Positions 10,960-21,130 of a stretch of DNA of 64,000 nt are shown one piece after another; within the stretch, counting starts at the first letter, position 1, and each line of letters opens with the position of its first letter. The notes below the pieces were generated by a model, which worked only from the letters and a program-made list of their open reading frames with translations, had not been told where the DNA came from and made no database searches. A program made the translations under genes and the position numbers. Origin of the DNA: Fomitopsis serialis (Eukaryota > Basidiomycota > Agaricomycetes > Polyporales > Fomitopsidaceae); NCBI RefSeq assembly GCF_022376445.1, contig NW_025955130.1, positions 20,290 through 84,289 on the forward strand, read 5' to 3'.

Positions 10960-13140
10960 TCAGCATCCCTTCCAATAAGTTAGAAACGCACAACAGGTAG
11001 TAACTAGTATATAGTGCTCCCTCGCAGCGTCGACGTCGAATTCATTAAAAGGTCCGGTTCCTGCTCCTTTACGCAGTCCCTGGATCACGGCAAGATCCTT
11101 CAGATCTTTCTGCAATATCTTCGTCAAATGCGCCAGCCCCGCCTGCTCCTCCGCCAAAATCTGCAACGTCGTCAGCCAATGCGAGCGCCACACACACCCA
11201 ACCAGCAAAAAACACGAACCTGTGCAAGCTGCTGGAGCCCTTCCTCGTCGACGACGGCCCACTCGACGCCGCCCGCCCTGCGATCGCGTTCCCGCGCCGC
11301 CGTGACGGCGCCAACAAGCGCCCAGAGCTCGTTCAGCTTGCCGCGTATCCTGCCTGTCCCGCCAGGTCGGCGGATCTCCTGATCGATATCTTCCAGGGCC
11401 GCGCGGAGAGCCTCCTCTTCTGGCCGGATCGCGGACGAGCGCACGGCGGGTATCAGCAGGTGCAGGTGTTGCACAATCTTCAGCACGCGGTGCGTAAGCT
11501 GCGTCTGTAGCGTCGCGGCGCGATGCAGCCTCGACGCGTTTGACAGCTCGTGCGCTGAGTTAGGGCTTGGATCCGTGTACGGAGTTCCTATGCTGCTGTT
11601 GGAGTGCGGTGCGGACGTGAGATGGGGTTGTGACGGACCTTCAGTTTTCTTGGTGCATCGCTGCTTGTTGCGTCTGGGCGTCTACCCGTTTTTGCAGATC
11701 ATCAAGCCGTTCGCAATCACAGGAACGAGACTGGAGACAAGGGATGAGCCAGCCGAAAGAGACTGATCGCATGGCCTGAGAAAGCAATTTGCGACGCACC
11801 AGCTCGGGTCTGGGTTCTCCCGTGTAGCCTTCTGCCACAACGCATCGTTCGTCGCGTTCCCCGGTCGCCCATACAAGTGTACCTGCGACGGGTCCACCAG
11901 GTTGTAGAAGTAGTGCTGCGCCACGACATCAGAACAAATGCGTGCAGTGTCACAGGCTAACATACTTGGAAACGACACTGCGGCGACGCTGGGTTCCACG
12001 CGTGGTAGATGCTCTCCATCCGCTGCTGCAGTGAGACGAACTGCGATTGGGCGTCTGCCTGCGTCTGCCCTGCGGGGACCACAGCTCGCGATGAGTAGAG
12101 ATTGCCTTGAGGGGCACCGAGGAGCGAACCGCCTAGCGTGCTGCCGCCAAAGAGAGACCCGTCCGCTGTTGTTGAGGAGCCTGCTGTTGAGGGGCCTGCC
12201 CGAGAGTCGAGCCGCCGAAGAGCGGGTTGGTGCTCGGGCCTGCTTGTGGCTGGTTCCCGAACAGACCGGGGGCTTGATTCTGCGCATTGTTTGTGCTTCC
12301 AAACAGACCGCCTGACGGTGCTGGCGCGGGGTTTGTATTATTTCCAAATAGACCACCGGTGTTGGTCGTGTTCGTGTTCGACGAGCCAAAAAGACCGCCA
12401 CTCGGGGCGGGCGCCGCGTTCGTCGAGTTGTTGCTGAACAAGCCGCCGCTCGTGTTGGTGTTCGTCCCTCCTGTGTTTCCAAACAGGCCACCAGTTGCAC
12501 CGGTGTTGTTCGGCGCGTTCGCGTTTCCGAACAAACCACCCGAAGGCTGCGTAGTGTTCGTTCCTCCTCCTGCGTTCCCAAAGAGGCCACTCCCTGTAGT
12601 GTTCGTTGAGCCTGCGTTGCCGAACAACGGGTTACCTGTGTTGCCAGTCGATGTTCCTGCAGTAGGTTGGTTACCGAAGAGCCCTCCAGCAGCTGGTTGT
12701 GCAGACGCGTTGCCAAACAAACCTCCGCCTGACGTCTGTGTATTCGTCGTGTTGGTACTTCCAAACAAGCCGCCTCCAGGTTGTGTGTTCGTCGTGTTCG
12801 TGTTTCCAAACAGCCCTCCCCCTCCCGGCTGTGTATTCGCCGGGTTTGTGTTTCCGAACAACCCCCCTCCACCTCCAGACTGCGTGTTCGTGTTCGTGCT
12901 CCCAAACAGCCCGCCACCCGTAGTGCCCGTTGTCTGCGTGTTGGCTGCGTTGTTCCCGAAGAGACCCCCTCCAGCGCCCGGTGCCTGCTGCTGAGGGTTT
13001 CCAAACAAAGACGTACCACCAGTTGCTGGCTGTGACGCGTTGTTCGTCGAACCAAAGAGTCCTCCAGATGGGGCTGGTGCCCCGCTCTGTTGTTGAGGTT
13101 GTTGACCCGCGTTCTGCGGGTTTCCGAAGGAAGCGAACAT
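10960..13140 (-). CDS. NUP57: Nuclear pore GLFG nucleoporin, Nup57/Nup54 orthologue
   Basis: Component of the central transport channel (Nup62-Nup54-Nup58 type complex, yeast Nsp1-Nup57-Nup49). The N-terminal about 300 residues are a natively unfolded FG domain with roughly twenty GLFG or GLFGN units separated by Asn/Thr/Gly/Pro linkers; these bind transport receptors. The C-terminal part is the conserved helical region: HYFYNLVDPSQVHLYGRPGN, DDLQKRVDAQTQQ, then coiled-coil segments (LKIVQHLHLLIPAVRS, ALEDIDQEIRR, AGLAHLTKILQKDLKDL). A 50-nt intron near 11930-11980 joins PQCRFQ to HYFYN. Frame breaks occur near 12165 and at 11704-11705 (one base short in AAA), consistent with the error pattern seen across the window. 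The stop at 10960 follows a weakly conserved end and could be preceded by another intron. Confidence 0.88.
12180..13100 (-). repeat. GLFG repeat domain of the nucleoporin
   Basis: About twenty imperfect repeats of roughly 35-50 nt encode GGLFGN/GGLFGS cores with Thr/Asn/Ala-rich spacers. The repeats also produce a long antisense open frame, which is an artefact. Confidence 0.9.
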
Positions 13141-13551
13141 CCTGGGTGACTGACCAATCGAATCAGTGATACGACGGTCAAGATTAATGCCTTACCTCCA
13201 GCAAGACGCGTCAAATGAACGTACTCTGCGGTTGTGGCTGCTACAGCAAGGGCGGCAGCGAGTGGCGCTGTTTTGTGAACACTACGGTCATGTGCGCTTA
13301 TACGCCTCGACGAGCGCCTCCATTCCGTACCAGTACCTCTTTCTACACCCACCTATACTCTGGGGATTCTCACCAAGGAAATGTACCACGCAAACTATTC
13401 CTTTTCTATTAGTATTGACTGCGTATCAACTGCTACAATTTGGCCGACCTGACTGCCTGCAGTGGTTGCTCGCGCTCAGTACTCACCACCTGACAAGTAA
13501 CACTTGCTTCGAAGACGTAACTTTCGCTCCATCTTCTCACCTGAGAAGACT
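13141..13551. other. Divergent promoter region
   Basis: Lies between the starts of the nucleoporin gene (minus) and the repeat-protein gene (plus). Small frames here look random. Confidence 0.5.
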
Positions 13552-13560
13552 GTATATAAA
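13552..13560 (+). promoter_or_regulatory. TATA box of the repeat-protein gene
   Basis: GTATATAAA lies about 50-58 bp upstream of the ATG at 13610, with a C/T-rich leader (CACACCGTCCACCATCC) between. Strong match to a fungal core promoter and the main reason to place the start at 13610. Confidence 0.6.
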
Positions 13561-13609
13561 GCGCGATATCGCTCGCGATTTCACACCGTCCACCATCCGG
13601 ACATCCATC

Positions 13610-14121
13610 ATGTCAAACGCCAACACAGTACTATAACGCGGCTGGTGTGAGTTGACCCCAGAATGCTTTTCTCATTCCGCACGCGGCTGAATGAGAAAAG
13701 AATACTGGTGCAATGCACCCCAACGGCAAGGCCAGGATTCCTGTCAAAGACGTGCATACGGTGTACGGCCACCCCGAAGAGATCTCGCTGAGAATGTATC
13801 GGAACGCGGGCGTGAACGTCCGGCGCGGACGGAACACGCTCGTCACACCGCGCGACGTCGAAAGGGCCAGTGATGCACGGGATGCGAGGAATGCAAGGGA
13901 GGCGGGAAACGCGAGGGATACGAGGAACGCAGGGGGTGCGAGGAACGCGAGGGGTGCAAGGTCCAATGCGGGGGGTGCGAGGAACGCGGGAGGTGCGAGG
14001 AACGCGGGGGGGTGCGAGGGATGCGGAGGATTCGGAGGAGGAGGGCCTGTGGGAACTCCTTCACGAAATCGACACTGGGTTTGGCTGTGTGCCCGGTGGC
14101 GGGGCATACAAGGATTATTGA
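13610..14121 (+). CDS. Unknown protein with Arg-Asn-Ala-Gly-Gly repeats and acidic C-terminus
   Basis: Not recognised. Proposed exon 1 is 13610-13646 (MSNAN..., donor GTGAGT) and exon 2 is 13701-14121, starting NTGAMHPNGKARIPVKDVHT. The middle (about 13855-14020) is a low-complexity run of GARNAGG-like units. The end is acidic and then ordinary (RDAEDSEEEGLWELLHEIDT ... GAYKDY). Exon 1 is out of frame unless a short AC repeat has lost one unit. The repeat and the C-terminus are out of frame unless one G is removed from the seven-G run at 14006-14012; the neighbouring unit has six. No signal peptide or membrane segment is visible. TATA box and intron support expression. Function unknown. Confidence 0.55.
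13860..14025 (+). repeat. G-rich tandem repeat, unit about 15-24 nt
   Basis: Degenerate copies of GTGCGAGGAACGCGGG (encoding ARNAGG) in an array of about eight units inside the unknown gene. G-rich on one strand. Confidence 0.85.
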
Positions 14122-14411
14122 GAAACTACGGGTATGTACTCCAATCTCATGCCTGTTGCGTACCGGAGGTCTGACTATTTCCACATTGAAACCGGCAGCA
14201 GAAGGCATGGTCGCTGTCGTGTGCTTAAGATAAGTAGTATACTTGATCTTGATGCAGTCTTGAGCAGTTTCATTCCGCTGTATTAAGTGTCGCAGCCTTC
14301 ATCAGTCGCACATCAGTTTGACGATTCCGATGATACAGCTGTTCATACAGATCTGCGTATCATTACATCCGTTCCTCGAGCTATATGATAATATATATCG
14401 AATGCGCGGGT
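14122..14411. other. Short convergent intergenic region
   Basis: AT-rich, with TA-rich stretches near 14380-14400. It separates the 3' ends of the repeat-protein gene and the thaumatin gene. Nothing else seen. Confidence 0.5.
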
Positions 14412-15979
14412 CTAGAACGCACTCAGCACCTTCCGCATGACGCTACGGAACGTGCTGATATAAATAGGCTGCTGGGCAGCTCCCGTCGGCCTCAAGCTGC
14501 ACTTCGCTGGAGCCAACTGGGCTGCGGTGGGCGACGCAGTCGCGCCCGCGGCTCCCGACGTTCCCGTCGCGGATGCACCTGAGCCAGCAGAACCGGACCC
14601 GGACGTCGTACTGTTCGAGACGTCGCTCGCTCTGTCACTGGTTAGCTCGGAATGTACTGTCGGCAATCGAAGAGACTCACGGGCAGAACGTCAGCGTGTA
14701 ATCAGCGTTCTTCGATGCATCGCACGTCCACAAAGCGGACCCGCTCGACTCGTCGTAGGCATACGCGTACGCATCGGGACAGTTACTCTCTGACGATCAC
14801 ATCAAGCGTTAGATAGTGTATGGCCGCGATGCGCGCCGATGTCACTCACTGAAGAAACTGTAGTAGTCGACCCCGGATGGTGGACAGGTTGCGGCGGTGC
14901 CATAGCTCCCAGAACAGCAATTGGGCGAGTCGCCTGCAAGCTATATGGGCCCCGAACGTTCTGGCTAGGGAAGACGGACTTACTTGGGTTCCCACTGAGG
15001 TTAGCGTCGCAAGCACTCATGCAGCCGAGGACCGTGCCCGAAGAATTCGTTGGTCCCTTTAGGGAGTTGGGGCCTGATATCATCGTGAGACGTGGTGAGT
15101 GTGTCGCCGGAGAAATGCACGCACAAATTGCGTCGAGATCTACTGGACAGCTAGCCACCGAACAGCCGACGTTGTTGGTGATCGCGAGGGGCACGTTGAA
15201 CCCATCAACGAGAGAGACTGTGTCGCATGAGACATCGTGCCGTCGGAGAGCGGGCACCGTATCGAACATACCGTCATAAAAGTCCGAGCTACCTGCACTC
15301 AAGGTCCATTCAGCCAGACTCGCGGGGGTGTTGCCCTAGAGTCCCGGTAAGTCCGGTCCACTAGTTATGTCTGCATGCGGCCTACCGGAGCAGTACATTT
15401 CAATCCTCCACTGCATGAGCCGGAAAGGCAGGTCTGGCCGGTGCTGCTGTTACTGAAGTCGCACGCGAGCCTGCCCTGTGTCGGACATCATGACGAATCA
15501 ATGACACTGGGTCCCAAGCGGTTTTGCCGGCACATACCCAGATACGTCCGGAATCCCAGTCGTTGGGCACCGAAAAGCTCACGGAAGTATGAGGTTGAGC
15601 CTCCCACCTAGATCCAGCCAATGGTTATGCGTTATCTGGCTGAAGTCTATACGACTTACCCAGTCGGTTGGTCTGGCGCAGCTCCGGAAGAGCCGGTGAA
15701 TATCTGCTCCGATTGTCATCAGTAAGTCATCATCCTCTGGCTCGTGGGAGGAGCTACGCGTGCCTCCGCGGGCTTGCATAGCCCCTAGAGACACGGGCGC
15801 CGATGTGTCGCACTTACAGCTGGCCTGATTACCAACAAAAGGCTTCAGTATCACTCCAATGTGATACAGTTCGACTCTACGCACCATACGGTGTACGAGC
15901 AATTGTTTGCTACCGTGAACGTCCGTGCCAGAGACACCGGTATCGACCCCAGAGCGAATATATAGAAGATTTTAGTCAT
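14412..15979 (-). CDS. Thaumatin-like protein (PR-5 family), secreted
   Basis: Thaumatin-like proteins are disulphide-rich secreted proteins; fungal members include wall beta-glucanases. The start at 15979 gives a signal peptide MTKIFYIFALGSIPVSLA, then the mature start RTFTVANNCSYTVWPAIFTG, which needs a 7-nt microexon at 15818-15824. Further exons give GWEAQPHTSVSFSVPNDWDS with GRIW, then GRLACDFSNSSTGQTCLSGS, VSLVDGFNVPLAITNNVGCS, KGPTNSSGTVLGCMSACDAN, DSPNCCSGSYGTAATCPPSG and CPDAYAYAYDESS. The fold ends with TLTFCP. The conserved G-x-[GF]-x-C-x-[TA] region, the REDDD-cleft region and most cysteines are in place. After TFCP a 43-44-nt intron appears to add a Ser/Thr/Gly-rich tail of about 75 residues ending at 14412; without it the protein stops at 14677. 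At least eight introns. No frame breaks needed. Confidence 0.9.
15818..15824 (-). other. 7-nt microexon in the thaumatin-like gene
   Basis: On the minus strand the exon GCCAGCT is flanked by AATCAG (acceptor) and GTAAGTG (donor). Joined to the upstream exon ending ...ACCGTATG and the downstream exon ATATTCACC it gives TVWPAIFTG, the conserved N-terminal thaumatin motif. Inferred from frame and family conservation. Confidence 0.7.
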
Positions 15980-16714
15980 ATAGGACGTCGTTACTTGGTC
16001 GTGGTAGTGTGCTCTGGAGTTCAGCGGGTGGATAGAGGTGTTCTAATACAAGCAGGTAGGTGGCTGACCGCCGCCCAGGGCCCTCCGTCTTTGTCACGGG
16101 CAGCTAGAAGCCTACGGACAGTCACGAGAATCTCTTGCTGCGTATGCACGCTTGCGGTGCCGGCGGAGATTGCCTCGAGGTAGTAATAAGTAAGGAACAA
16201 AGATAGGATGTCATAACCTGCACGTTCGGCGGACGCGACTCGGACGCGTTCAGCGTGTACATAAATGCACGTGACTCGTTCCATCGTAGCCGCCGCGTCT
16301 ATTAGTATGAACCCTCTGAAACGGAGCACTGATCACAACAACTTGAACCACTTCTTGTCAGCTTGGCTCAGGAAACGTACAACCCGCTGTATCTTTGTAG
16401 CTTCTCTCTATTCGATGACACGTCTAACCTTGCGGTAAGGTCCAGAACTGAGACATCACTCATCTGATCGAGTACGGCCGAACACAGTAGTACACAAAGT
16501 AACCGCCTTTCGATTGTCAGTCACTGCCACAACAGCCAAACTGCAAGGTGCAAATCGGACTTCATATGATCCTCTACTACCGGTTTTACTATGCAGTATG
16601 ATGCACTGGTAGTCGTATGAAGTTTCAGGAAGCTTCTCCGAGTCGGCCGCGGCGCCGGTCATCCTTCTCCTCAAGCTCCCTCTTTCTCCTCAGGCCTCCT
16701 CCGTGTCTGCCACT
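15980..16714. other. Intergenic between thaumatin promoter and aspartic protease 3' end
   Basis: No supported gene. Upstream control region of the thaumatin gene and 3' flank of the protease gene. Confidence 0.5.
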
Positions 16715-18569
16715 TCAAATCGTGCGGGAATTATTCCCCGAATGCGTGTGGTTCGTTGTTGCGAATCCTACTCGGCTGTTACCAACGTCGTACACGGTGT
16801 AGAACCGTTCGAGCCAGGTCATTCCGTTGATGAAATCGAGGCCGCTCCCGGATACTGCCCCGTTGTCCGACACGACTAGATAGTACCCGTCCTCCGTGCC
16901 GCCAATGTACTTGTTCAACTGCCGGAGAAGTGGTTGGCGAGCATGTATGGGCATGTAATGCAAGGAACTTACTGAGCGAGGCCATAGCTGAGCGTCTCGA
17001 GTGAGCTCATAGACCGTCTGGGGATCTGGTAAGCTTCGTCGTTCATCTTTCTACCGCCAGTACTTACCCCGCCAATGTTAAAGTACAGACTCTGAAGCGC
17101 ACCGTACTGTTCTTCGTCAATCTGTAGAAGTCCGCTGCTGTCATCCATGGTGGCTCCCGTCATGTTTTGGTAGGCGTTGAACGCGTCTATGGAAAATATC
17201 ACTACCTGGTTCACAGGCAGCGAGATGGTACGGCACGCACCGGTGGCCAGGAGGAGAAGCGTAGTCCCAGTATCCACAATTCCAGATGTGGGACCCAGGA
17301 TCTCCGTGTCGCCGTACATCACGCTCTGCTCGATCCCGACGTAATGGCTAGCAGGACTGGTGGATGTGATGTCGCTGCACCCAGCACCGTTTGGGAAGGT
17401 CTCTAATTCCGAAGATCGCAACACTCACACGTAGGTTAAGGTTCCTTTGTACTTGCGCTCGTCCACGCCACCGAAGGTGAGCTCCCCGTTCATCTCTGAC
17501 GGTGTTGTCGACGGTGTGAACGAGATGCCAATTTCGTAGGCCTCTAGAAGACCTTGCTTGTATGCGTTATCCACCACGGTCGGAATGCAACCTGGTCCGG
17601 GAAGGAGGGTGCCTAGCGTATCTCTCAGCTAGGTCGTCTAGCACGGTCGGCTTCAAAACTCACTACAAGTGAGGTCTTGAGGGCCGATGCTATCGCATCG
17701 TGTGAGTGCGTGCTTTTTACGAGAAGGATTGAATAATCTCGTACCCAAGAATCCCATCGACGCCGCCAAATCCTTCACTCCAGATAGATGCACCTATACC
17801 TTGCTCGGCGATCGTCAGTCCAGGCGCCAGCGTGATCTGGTCCATGACTTCGTCTCCTAGAATGCGGATAATCTTTGCTAAGACACCTCATATGACGGCT
17901 ATGCTGGAGTCTTCCTACCTCCGAAGAAACCAGAGCCATACGAGACGCACTAACATGTTGTGAGCCGGATATCCGTTATGAAGCGACTGAACGATTCTTA
18001 CGACTGCGTTCGACGTGAGCTCAGTCGTCCCTGAGAATACGAAGGGGTTCGTGAGATTGGCACCGGCCCATGTATTGGAGCTACCGGTGTCAATGAGCAG
18101 ACTGTCTATCAAACGAAAACACACGTGAGTTCAGAATCCCATCAAAGCACGACGAAGGCTCACAATTCGACGGCGGGTTCCCGATCTGAACCTGGACACA
18201 ATCAAAAGTTGAGCTTGACGTTTATGCTAGCATGCATGAGACTGCATACTTCAGTAGTATAGCTAACAACTCTCGCCGTCGCAGGCGCGTTGACCATGGA
18301 TGCAGCTTCCGTGGCTGAGCTGACGCCGGCGTACTTTCCCTGTGCGTTGTCGCGCATGAACTGCGCTCGCGCTTGGTCGAAATCAACGAGATTCGTGCTC
18401 CCCGCCTGTGACACGCGTCGCGCGAAGGGCAGGGCGACTTTGGACCTTGGGCCGGCGCCGACGGAGGATCCGCTAGCAGGTCAAGGCCGAGAGGCATGTC
18501 AAAGGGCGCACCCTGCGACGGTCGAAGCCATGTGAGGGCGAGAAGGATTTGGGCGACCTTCGACTTCAT
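16715..18569 (-). CDS. Secreted aspartic protease, polyporopepsin-like (A1 family)
   Basis: Pepsin-fold acid protease, secreted. The N-terminus MKSKVAQILLALTWLRP is a likely signal peptide. It is followed, after an intron about 18447-18527, by a propeptide-like region (SKVALPFARRV, FDQARAQFMRDNAQGKYAGV). Catalytic motifs: DTGSSNTWAGANL (first Asp, about 18100-18060) and DTGTTLLLL (second Asp, about 17270). Other conserved pieces: VQVQIGNPPSN, TLAPGLTIAEQGIGASIWSE, GFGGVDGILG, SEMNGELTFGGVDERKYKGT, SHYVGIEQSVMYGDTEILG and DFINGMTWLERFYTVYDVGN. The last, with GFATTNHT, is the usual polyporopepsin C-terminus. Exons are short and separated by about 50-60-nt introns. Both active-site aspartates are intact, so the enzyme should be active. 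Confidence 0.9.
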
Positions 18570-19009
18570 GGCGACTTCGCGTAGTGATCGACTGTTGTCT
18601 CAGTAGAGGACGGGGAATGTCGCTGTCATATTTCGTTCGTTTTTATGTTACCTGAGGCTGACGTCGTCTATGGAGGCTAGCATGCCTACTCTCTGGTATC
18701 GATTTGAGAACCAACCGATGAGGGTGAGTTGGATGTTAGCCGCGTTCCTCTCTTCGCGGTCGCTGTCAGCCACTTCTGTTGCAGAAATCTGAAATACGAT
18801 GATCCATTCATGTAGGTATGGAGGGTTCAGCTACGAAGAAAGCTCCAGTATAGCAATGTAAAACGAGCAAACAAAGCAGTGCAAAACGAGTAACAAAGCA
18901 GTGCAGAACGTATGGATAGCTTGACTTTGGTAACAAATAGCATGGAGAGCAAGACAGCACCAGAAAACATTGAAAGACGGAAACGAAGTTCGTATCATAT
19001 ATAACACTG
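18570..19009. other. Intergenic, no gene seen
   Basis: Promoter of the aspartic protease and 3' end of the BAH-domain gene. A run of imperfect repeats of AAACGAG(C/T)AACAAAGCAGTGC occurs at about 18858-18908. Nothing else. Confidence 0.6.
18858..18908 (+). repeat. Short tandem repeat, about 25-nt unit, two to three copies
   Basis: AAACGAGCAAACAAAGCAGTGC is followed directly by AAACGAGTAACAAAGCAGTGC and a partial third copy GAACG. Non-coding. Confidence 0.75.
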
Positions 19010-20780
19010 TCAGATCGCACCGTTGCAACTGGGACAAACCACAGGTGGTTGGTCCATCCAATCTTCATCTTCTAGCTCTTCCTCGCGACGCTGCCAGTAT
19101 GGCAAGTATGGTGTCGCATAACGGAAGCTCGTGCCGATCTTGTCGCAGAGTTGCTGCGGGTCCAGCGTCGACCAAGTGTCATCAATATAGTCTTGTTCGA
19201 AAGCGGCATAGACCAGTCGACGTGCAAGGGCGACTTCTTCACATTCCCAGCAGGAGTCCAGCCATCCTCGCCGGACCCGGCCGCGGACGATGGGGCATTG
19301 GGCGATACGGACCAGTGCAGGAGGGAGTTTCGCAATGCTGTCCGACCGCAGCATCTCCGTGAGCACAGCGTCGAGCGGGAGTGGCTTAGATGGCACTTCC
19401 GAAGCACAAGAGTTGTGCCAGAATCAGAGTTGCCATCGTCTCGTATCTCGTCGTCGTCGTCTGGGTCCTGGGTATGCATATGCTCAGACCCGGCCTGACA
19501 CGAGATTTCACGCAGGATACGTACCATCTTGACTCCATCCGTATAGTATGCAAGGAGCGGACAGTCTTGGGCGTCATCCGGGTCAACTGCGAGCAGTCGG
19601 ACACCACGGTCACCAAGATAACGTTTTGCTGGATGCTCGACATTGCTCCAGCGGACGAGACACTTCTGATGATACCACTGCCGACAGGTCAAGCGAGGGC
19701 AGAAGTGCATTACCATGGCGTCCAGCTGGTCTTCATCCAGATGAGACGGGAACGGGTTGTACCCATTCTGATTGCACCGGCTTTGCATGCACATTTTGTA
19801 GCCAGGTTTGGGCTACATGCAACCCGTTAGGCTTGAATCACGAGAATTGAAAGCGTTGCAGACTCACGTCCACCAACTTCCGTGCGTGTGACAAAATTGA
19901 TCTTACATACAAGGTGTCGGCCTGCAGTTCGGGCGGGTCCAAGCATGCCTCATCCCATTCATACAAGTACTTCACTGCTGCTCAGAGGTCATAGCTATTC
20001 AGTTATGAGGAGCCCTCGATGAATCTAGAACATACCAAGTAGGGATGCGGCTTTCTCATACGTACACCAATCGGATGTGCTCTCTCGTATGGGGCAAACC
20101 CGGATCCATCACTTGTATATATTAGTGAGAACAAGGCGGTGATGAGTGGATAGGCAGTGAGGTGAGTGACTCACAAGGATTTGATGAGTTCCATGAGATC
20201 CGAGCCAGACCAGCACCAGTGAATCTTGGCCCATACCTCATAGTCATCATCGTCCAACGAGGTTGCACGTAAATCTGTGATGATACCGACCCAGACGTTA
20301 GTAGTACCGTCATGTTTCGACGCAAGTATAGCACTGCTCAAACCGGACATCTCAGTCAAACACAACGTAGATTCAGGGATGTTTTCCGCACCTATCCCCC
20401 GGCTTGAAGGCCACATGTTTGGCCCGTACAATGGTACCATCATCTTCATTCTCGAGCAAGTCGGAGTCTACGTCTGATACCGACCCGGACTCGGACTCGG
20501 TATCCGAACCCGTTTCTGAACCGGTCTCTACTACGGCACTTCTACAGTTACGAAGTTCTCCACTATAACGAGAGTTCAACGTTCAGCCACAGCTTGATCG
20601 CCCCGCTAACATGAACAAACTAGCACAACAGCTCACCGTGGCATCTCCCAATCCTATACATGCGTAAGAACTCTTCTCCGTTGGCGAACCGTCAAAGACC
20701 TGTACATTGCACCTGTTCCTTGGCTCCACGGTCACAGTTGATTTGTTCCGACGACGCTTTGTCTCGGACTTCCTGGGCAT
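19010..20780 (-). CDS. BAH-domain protein with PHD-like zinc finger
   Basis: Probable chromatin-associated protein of a family common in Agaricomycetes. The N-terminus is basic (MPRKSETKRRRNKSTVTV), then comes an acidic Ser-rich region (SETGSDTESESGSVSDVDSD). The BAH-like part includes NVWVGIITDLRATSLDDDDY, VWAKIHWCWSGSDLMELIKS and LYEWDEACLDPPELQADTLY. It is followed by a Cys/His segment (CMQSRC ... MHFCPRLTCRQWYHQKCLVR) with PHD-like spacing. The C-terminal part (LPPALVRIAQCPIVRGRVRR ... VVCPSCNGAI) is typical of the family. Several short introns. The reading frame breaks at 19401, where one G appears to be missing (CTTCGGAAG for CTTCCGGAAG). BAH and PHD modules bind histones or DNA-associated partners; the target is unknown here. 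Confidence 0.75.
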
Positions 20781-21130
20781 TGCTGGTGTCTGAGTGACTT
20801 CTGATAAGTGTATGACAATCTGAAGCTTCGAGAGTCTTTACCTTCCAGCTAGGGAATCGCCCAGGACAGCTCCGAGTGTGGTTCAAGTCGAAGTGAGTGC
20901 CAGTGCCAGTGGCGAGCGCGTCGCGCGCGGGAAGGGAACGCGTCGATCAGGTGACTGGTCGATCTCCGCGCGGCGCGGACCTCTGAGGCTCTTTAAAGCC
21001 TCGCGCGCGCCAAGTCCCGACTTGCTCTCAGATCTGTACACTGCCCTAGGGTTTATCCTCTACCTTAAGTTGTGGATCTCTGACTACGCTCAGATTGCTC
21101 TTCCTTAGCAGTTGTCCATCCTACTTGGTG
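20781..21130. other. Divergent promoter region
   Basis: Separates the starts of the BAH gene (minus) and the BTB gene (plus). GC-rich, with GCGCGC clusters near 20925-21010. No gene. Confidence 0.55.

Noticed and set aside
12287..12994. Plus-strand open frame of 235 codons with repeated PNRPP/FPNKPP motifs
   Set aside because: It is the exact antisense of the GLFG repeats of the nucleoporin; the repeat keeps all frames open. No intron, promoter or family features.
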